The notes below the pieces were generated by a model that made no database searches, was not told the DNA's origin, and worked only from the letters and a program-made list of their open reading frames with translations. 43,988 nucleotides of DNA from assembly GCA_019912685.1 (NCBI GenBank), contig JAIOII010000437.1, forward strand, positions 1 through 43,988. Direction: 5' to 3'. Source of the DNA: Kofleriaceae bacterium (GTDB taxonomy: Bacteria > Myxococcota_A > Polyangia > Haliangiales > Haliangiaceae). Of this stretch, positions 42,516 to 43,988 are shown in pieces. The translations under genes and the position numbers were made by a program. How positions within the stretch are numbered: the first letter of the stretch is position 1; the number at the start of each line of letters is the position of its first letter.

Positions 42516-43310
42516 GTGATCCGCGACGCTGCCACCGTCGTCCTCGTGCGGCCCGCCGACCAGGGCTTCGAGGTGTTCCTCCTGCGGCGGCGGCGGAACG
42601 CGTCGTTCATGGGAGGCGCGTTCGTCTTCCCCGGCGGCGCGCGCGACGAGGGCGAGGAGGATCTGCGGGTCACGGCCGCGCGCGAGCTGTTCGAGGAGGC
42701 GGGCGTCTTGCTCGCCACCACGCCGGTCGAGCGCGAGCAGGCGGTCGCGATGCGCACGCGCACGCTCGAGGGCGAGCCGCTGCCCGCGCTGCTCGCCGAG
42801 GCCGGGCTCGCGCTCGACGCCGACGCGCTCACGTACCTCGCGCACTGGATCACGCCGTCGATCGAGCCCAGGCGGTTCAGCGCGCGGTTCTTCCTCGCCG
42901 TCCTGCCCGAGGGGCAAGCGCCCAGCTTCGACGCGCGCGAGACGGTCGACGAGTGCTGGCTCACGCCCGCCGCGGCGCTGTCGCGCGCCGGCGAGCTGTC
43001 GCTGCCGCCGCCGCAGGTGCGCACGCTCTGGGAGATCGCGGGCGCCGCGTCGGTCGACGAGCTCGTCGCCATGGCGAGGATGCGCGCCTCGCACCCGCAC
43101 CCGGTGCTGCCGCGCATGGCGCCGATGCCGGCGTTGCCCGGCGGGTTCGCGCTGCTCCTGCCCTGGGACCCGGAGTACACGACGGCCGGCACCGGTGACA
43201 GCGCGCCGATGGCCGCGGACCACCCGCTCGCCGTCGGGCCGAGCCGCTTCATCCTCGAGGACCGCACGTGGAAGAACGTCGCCGCACCTGGTTCGACGAC
43301 CGCGGGCTAG
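42516..43310 (+). CDS. Nudix hydrolase
   Basis: A 264-residue Nudix hydrolase, splitting nucleoside diphosphates linked to another moiety. The Nudix box is GGARDEGEEDLRVTAARELF followed by EEAGV, at about residues 39-63 and with the REx2EExG core intact. The insert and LAHWITPSIEPRRFSARFF with a later DECWLTPAAAL resemble NUDT19-like members, some of which act on acyl-CoA; substrate is uncertain. GTG 42516 is preceded by a weak GCGAGG site. It is divergent from the propeller gene by 46 bases, and its end overlaps the start of the glycosidase gene. Confidence 0.88.
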   Translation: MIRDAATVVLVRPADQGFEVFLLRRRRNASFMGGAFVFPGGARDEGEEDLRVTAARELFEEAGVLLATTPVEREQAVAMRTRTLEGEPLPALLAEAGLALDADALTYLAHWITPSIEPRRFSARFFLAVLPEGQAPSFDARETVDECWLTPAAALSRAGELSLPPPQVRTLWEIAGAASVDELVAMARMRASHPHPVLPRMAPMPALPGGFALLLPWDPEYTTAGTGDSAPMAADHPLAVGPSRFILEDRTWKNVAAPGSTTAG

Positions 43311-43988
43311 TGCTCACGCCCGACCGCCGCGTCTCGTTCTACGGGGCGGCGATGCACTACTGGCGCACGCCGCGCGCGCTCTGGCGCACCGCGCTCGACG
43401 GGCTCGCCGCGCTCGGCGTGCGCGTGGTCGAGAGCTACGTGCCGTGGAGCGTGCACGAGCGGGCGGACGGCAGCGGCTTCGACTGGGGCGGCAACCGCGA
43501 CCTCGGCGCGTGGCTCGACGAGGTGAAGGCCGCCGGGCTCGTCGCCGCGCTGCGGCCCGGGCCGCACATCAACGCCGAGCTCACGTGCTTCGGCTTCCCC
43601 GAGCGGATCGTCCGGGATCCGGACATCCAGGCCCGCGGCGCGCACGGCGGGCCGGTCTGGCTCCCGGCCCCGCCCCGCGCCTTCCCGGTGCCGTCGTACG
43701 CGAGCGAGAAGCTCTTCGACGAGGTCGCCGCGTGGTTCGAGGCGGTCGGCGAGATCGTGTCGCCGCGGCGCTACCCCGACGGGCCGGTGGTCGCGCTCCA
43801 GGTCGACAACGAGCCGCAGATGTTCTTCCGGCTCGGCGCCTTCGATCACGACTACCACCCGGACGCGATCGCCGCGTGGAAGGCCGGGCCCGGCGAGGGC
43901 GACGAGCCGCCGCGCGCCTGGTCGCTCGAGGACGAGGGCGCGTGCGCGCGCTGGGTGCGCTGGAAGGACGAGCTGCTCGCCGCCGCGC
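43268..43988 (+). CDS. GH35-like glycoside hydrolase (beta-galactosidase type), truncated by window end
   Basis: An open frame of 240 codons running off the window. The N-terminus FDDRGLVLTPDRRVSFYGAA, MHYWRTPRALWRTALDGLAA and LGVRVVESYVPWSVHERADG match the start of the GH35-type TIM barrel. LVAALRPGPHINAELTCFGF is the conserved RPGPxI-x-AE strand, and VVALQVDNEPQMFFRLGAF includes the acid/base Asn-Glu. GTG 43268 keeps the conserved FDDRG region but overlaps the Nudix gene by 43 bases. GTG 43310, overlapping the Nudix stop by one base, would remove part of that region and is second choice. No signal peptide is visible. GH42 or a related family is possible. Confidence 0.75.
   Translation, partial: MEERRRTWFDDRGLVLTPDRRVSFYGAAMHYWRTPRALWRTALDGLAALGVRVVESYVPWSVHERADGSGFDWGGNRDLGAWLDEVKAAGLVAALRPGPHINAELTCFGFPERIVRDPDIQARGAHGGPVWLPAPPRAFPVPSYASEKLFDEVAAWFEAVGEIVSPRRYPDGPVVALQVDNEPQMFFRLGAFDHDYHPDAIAAWKAGPGEGDEPPRAWSLEDEGACARWVRWKDELLAAA

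Noticed and set aside
41112-43223. Overlapping open frames of 550-700 codons on both strands across the propeller and Nudix genes
   Set aside because: The translations are low-complexity Arg/Gly/Ala-rich sequence. The propeller lipoprotein and Nudix frames carry clear domain motifs and signal sequences and explain the region.

Overview
The window is high-GC and gene-dense, with no stretch over 300 bases lacking a gene. It reads as a chromosomal surface-polysaccharide (Wzx/Wzy-type exopolysaccharide or capsule) locus of a Gram-negative bacterium, most likely a myxobacterium-like member of Myxococcota. That placement is an inference from thrombospondin-type-3 lipoproteins, an FG-GAP protein with a MYXO-CTERM-like tail, an outer-membrane export lipoprotein and an outer-membrane beta-barrel. 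No rRNA, tRNA, CRISPR array, insertion sequence or transcriptional regulator was seen.

Layout. Positions 1-652 hold rplU-rpmA, followed by a convergent lipoprotein gene (658-1560). The left arm of the polysaccharide locus (1673-16741) has genes on both strands: UDP-glucose dehydrogenase, a PglA-like glycosyltransferase, a PglC-like phosphoglycosyl transferase, a PglD/NeuD-like acetyltransferase, an FkbM methyltransferase, an AsnB-type amidotransferase, a second glycosyltransferase, a Wzy-like polymerase, a large FG-GAP surface protein, a Wzx flippase and a UDP-GlcNAc 2-epimerase. A plus-strand group (16950-20819) follows, with a recognisable sigma70-like promoter: a small secreted protein, an outer-membrane beta-barrel, a Gfo/Idh/MocA oxidoreductase and a nucleotidyltransferase-family protein. 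The right arm (20813-40455) is one long minus-strand run of 13 genes, transcribed from about 40455: nucleotide-sugar epimerase, glycosyltransferase, a broken galE, OPX/Wza lipoprotein, O-antigen ligase/polymerase with a repeat-rich tail, BY-kinase co-polymerase, WbpM/PglF-type dehydratase, PglE-type aminotransferase, bi-domain oxidoreductase, WbuB-like glycosyltransferase, a second AsnB, a heparinase II/III-like protein and a methyltransferase. Positions 40493-43988 leave the locus: a PqqD-like gene, a CAP-domain lipoprotein, a beta-propeller lipoprotein, a Nudix hydrolase and the start of a GH35-like glycosidase.

How the genes fit together (inference). The dehydratase and aminotransferase at 29-32 kb and the acetyltransferase and PglC-like transferase at 4-5.4 kb together make up a di-N-acetylbacillosamine-type pathway that would load the first sugar on undecaprenyl phosphate. 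The other glycosyltransferases extend it with sugars from Ugd, the epimerases and WecB. The AsnB proteins could amidate uronic acids. Wzx flips the unit, Wzy polymerises it under control of the BY-kinase, and the polymer leaves through the OPX lipoprotein. That OPX protein is short and lacks room for the E. coli Wza C-terminal barrel, so the beta-barrel at 17561-18856 is a good candidate for the outer-membrane pore.

Most notable points: the short-OPX/beta-barrel/small-periplasmic-protein set, the split bacillosamine pathway, galE broken by an internal deletion, the MYXO-CTERM-like FG-GAP protein inside the locus, and separate PqqD-like and nucleotidyltransferase genes that resemble parts of an HPr-rel-A system.
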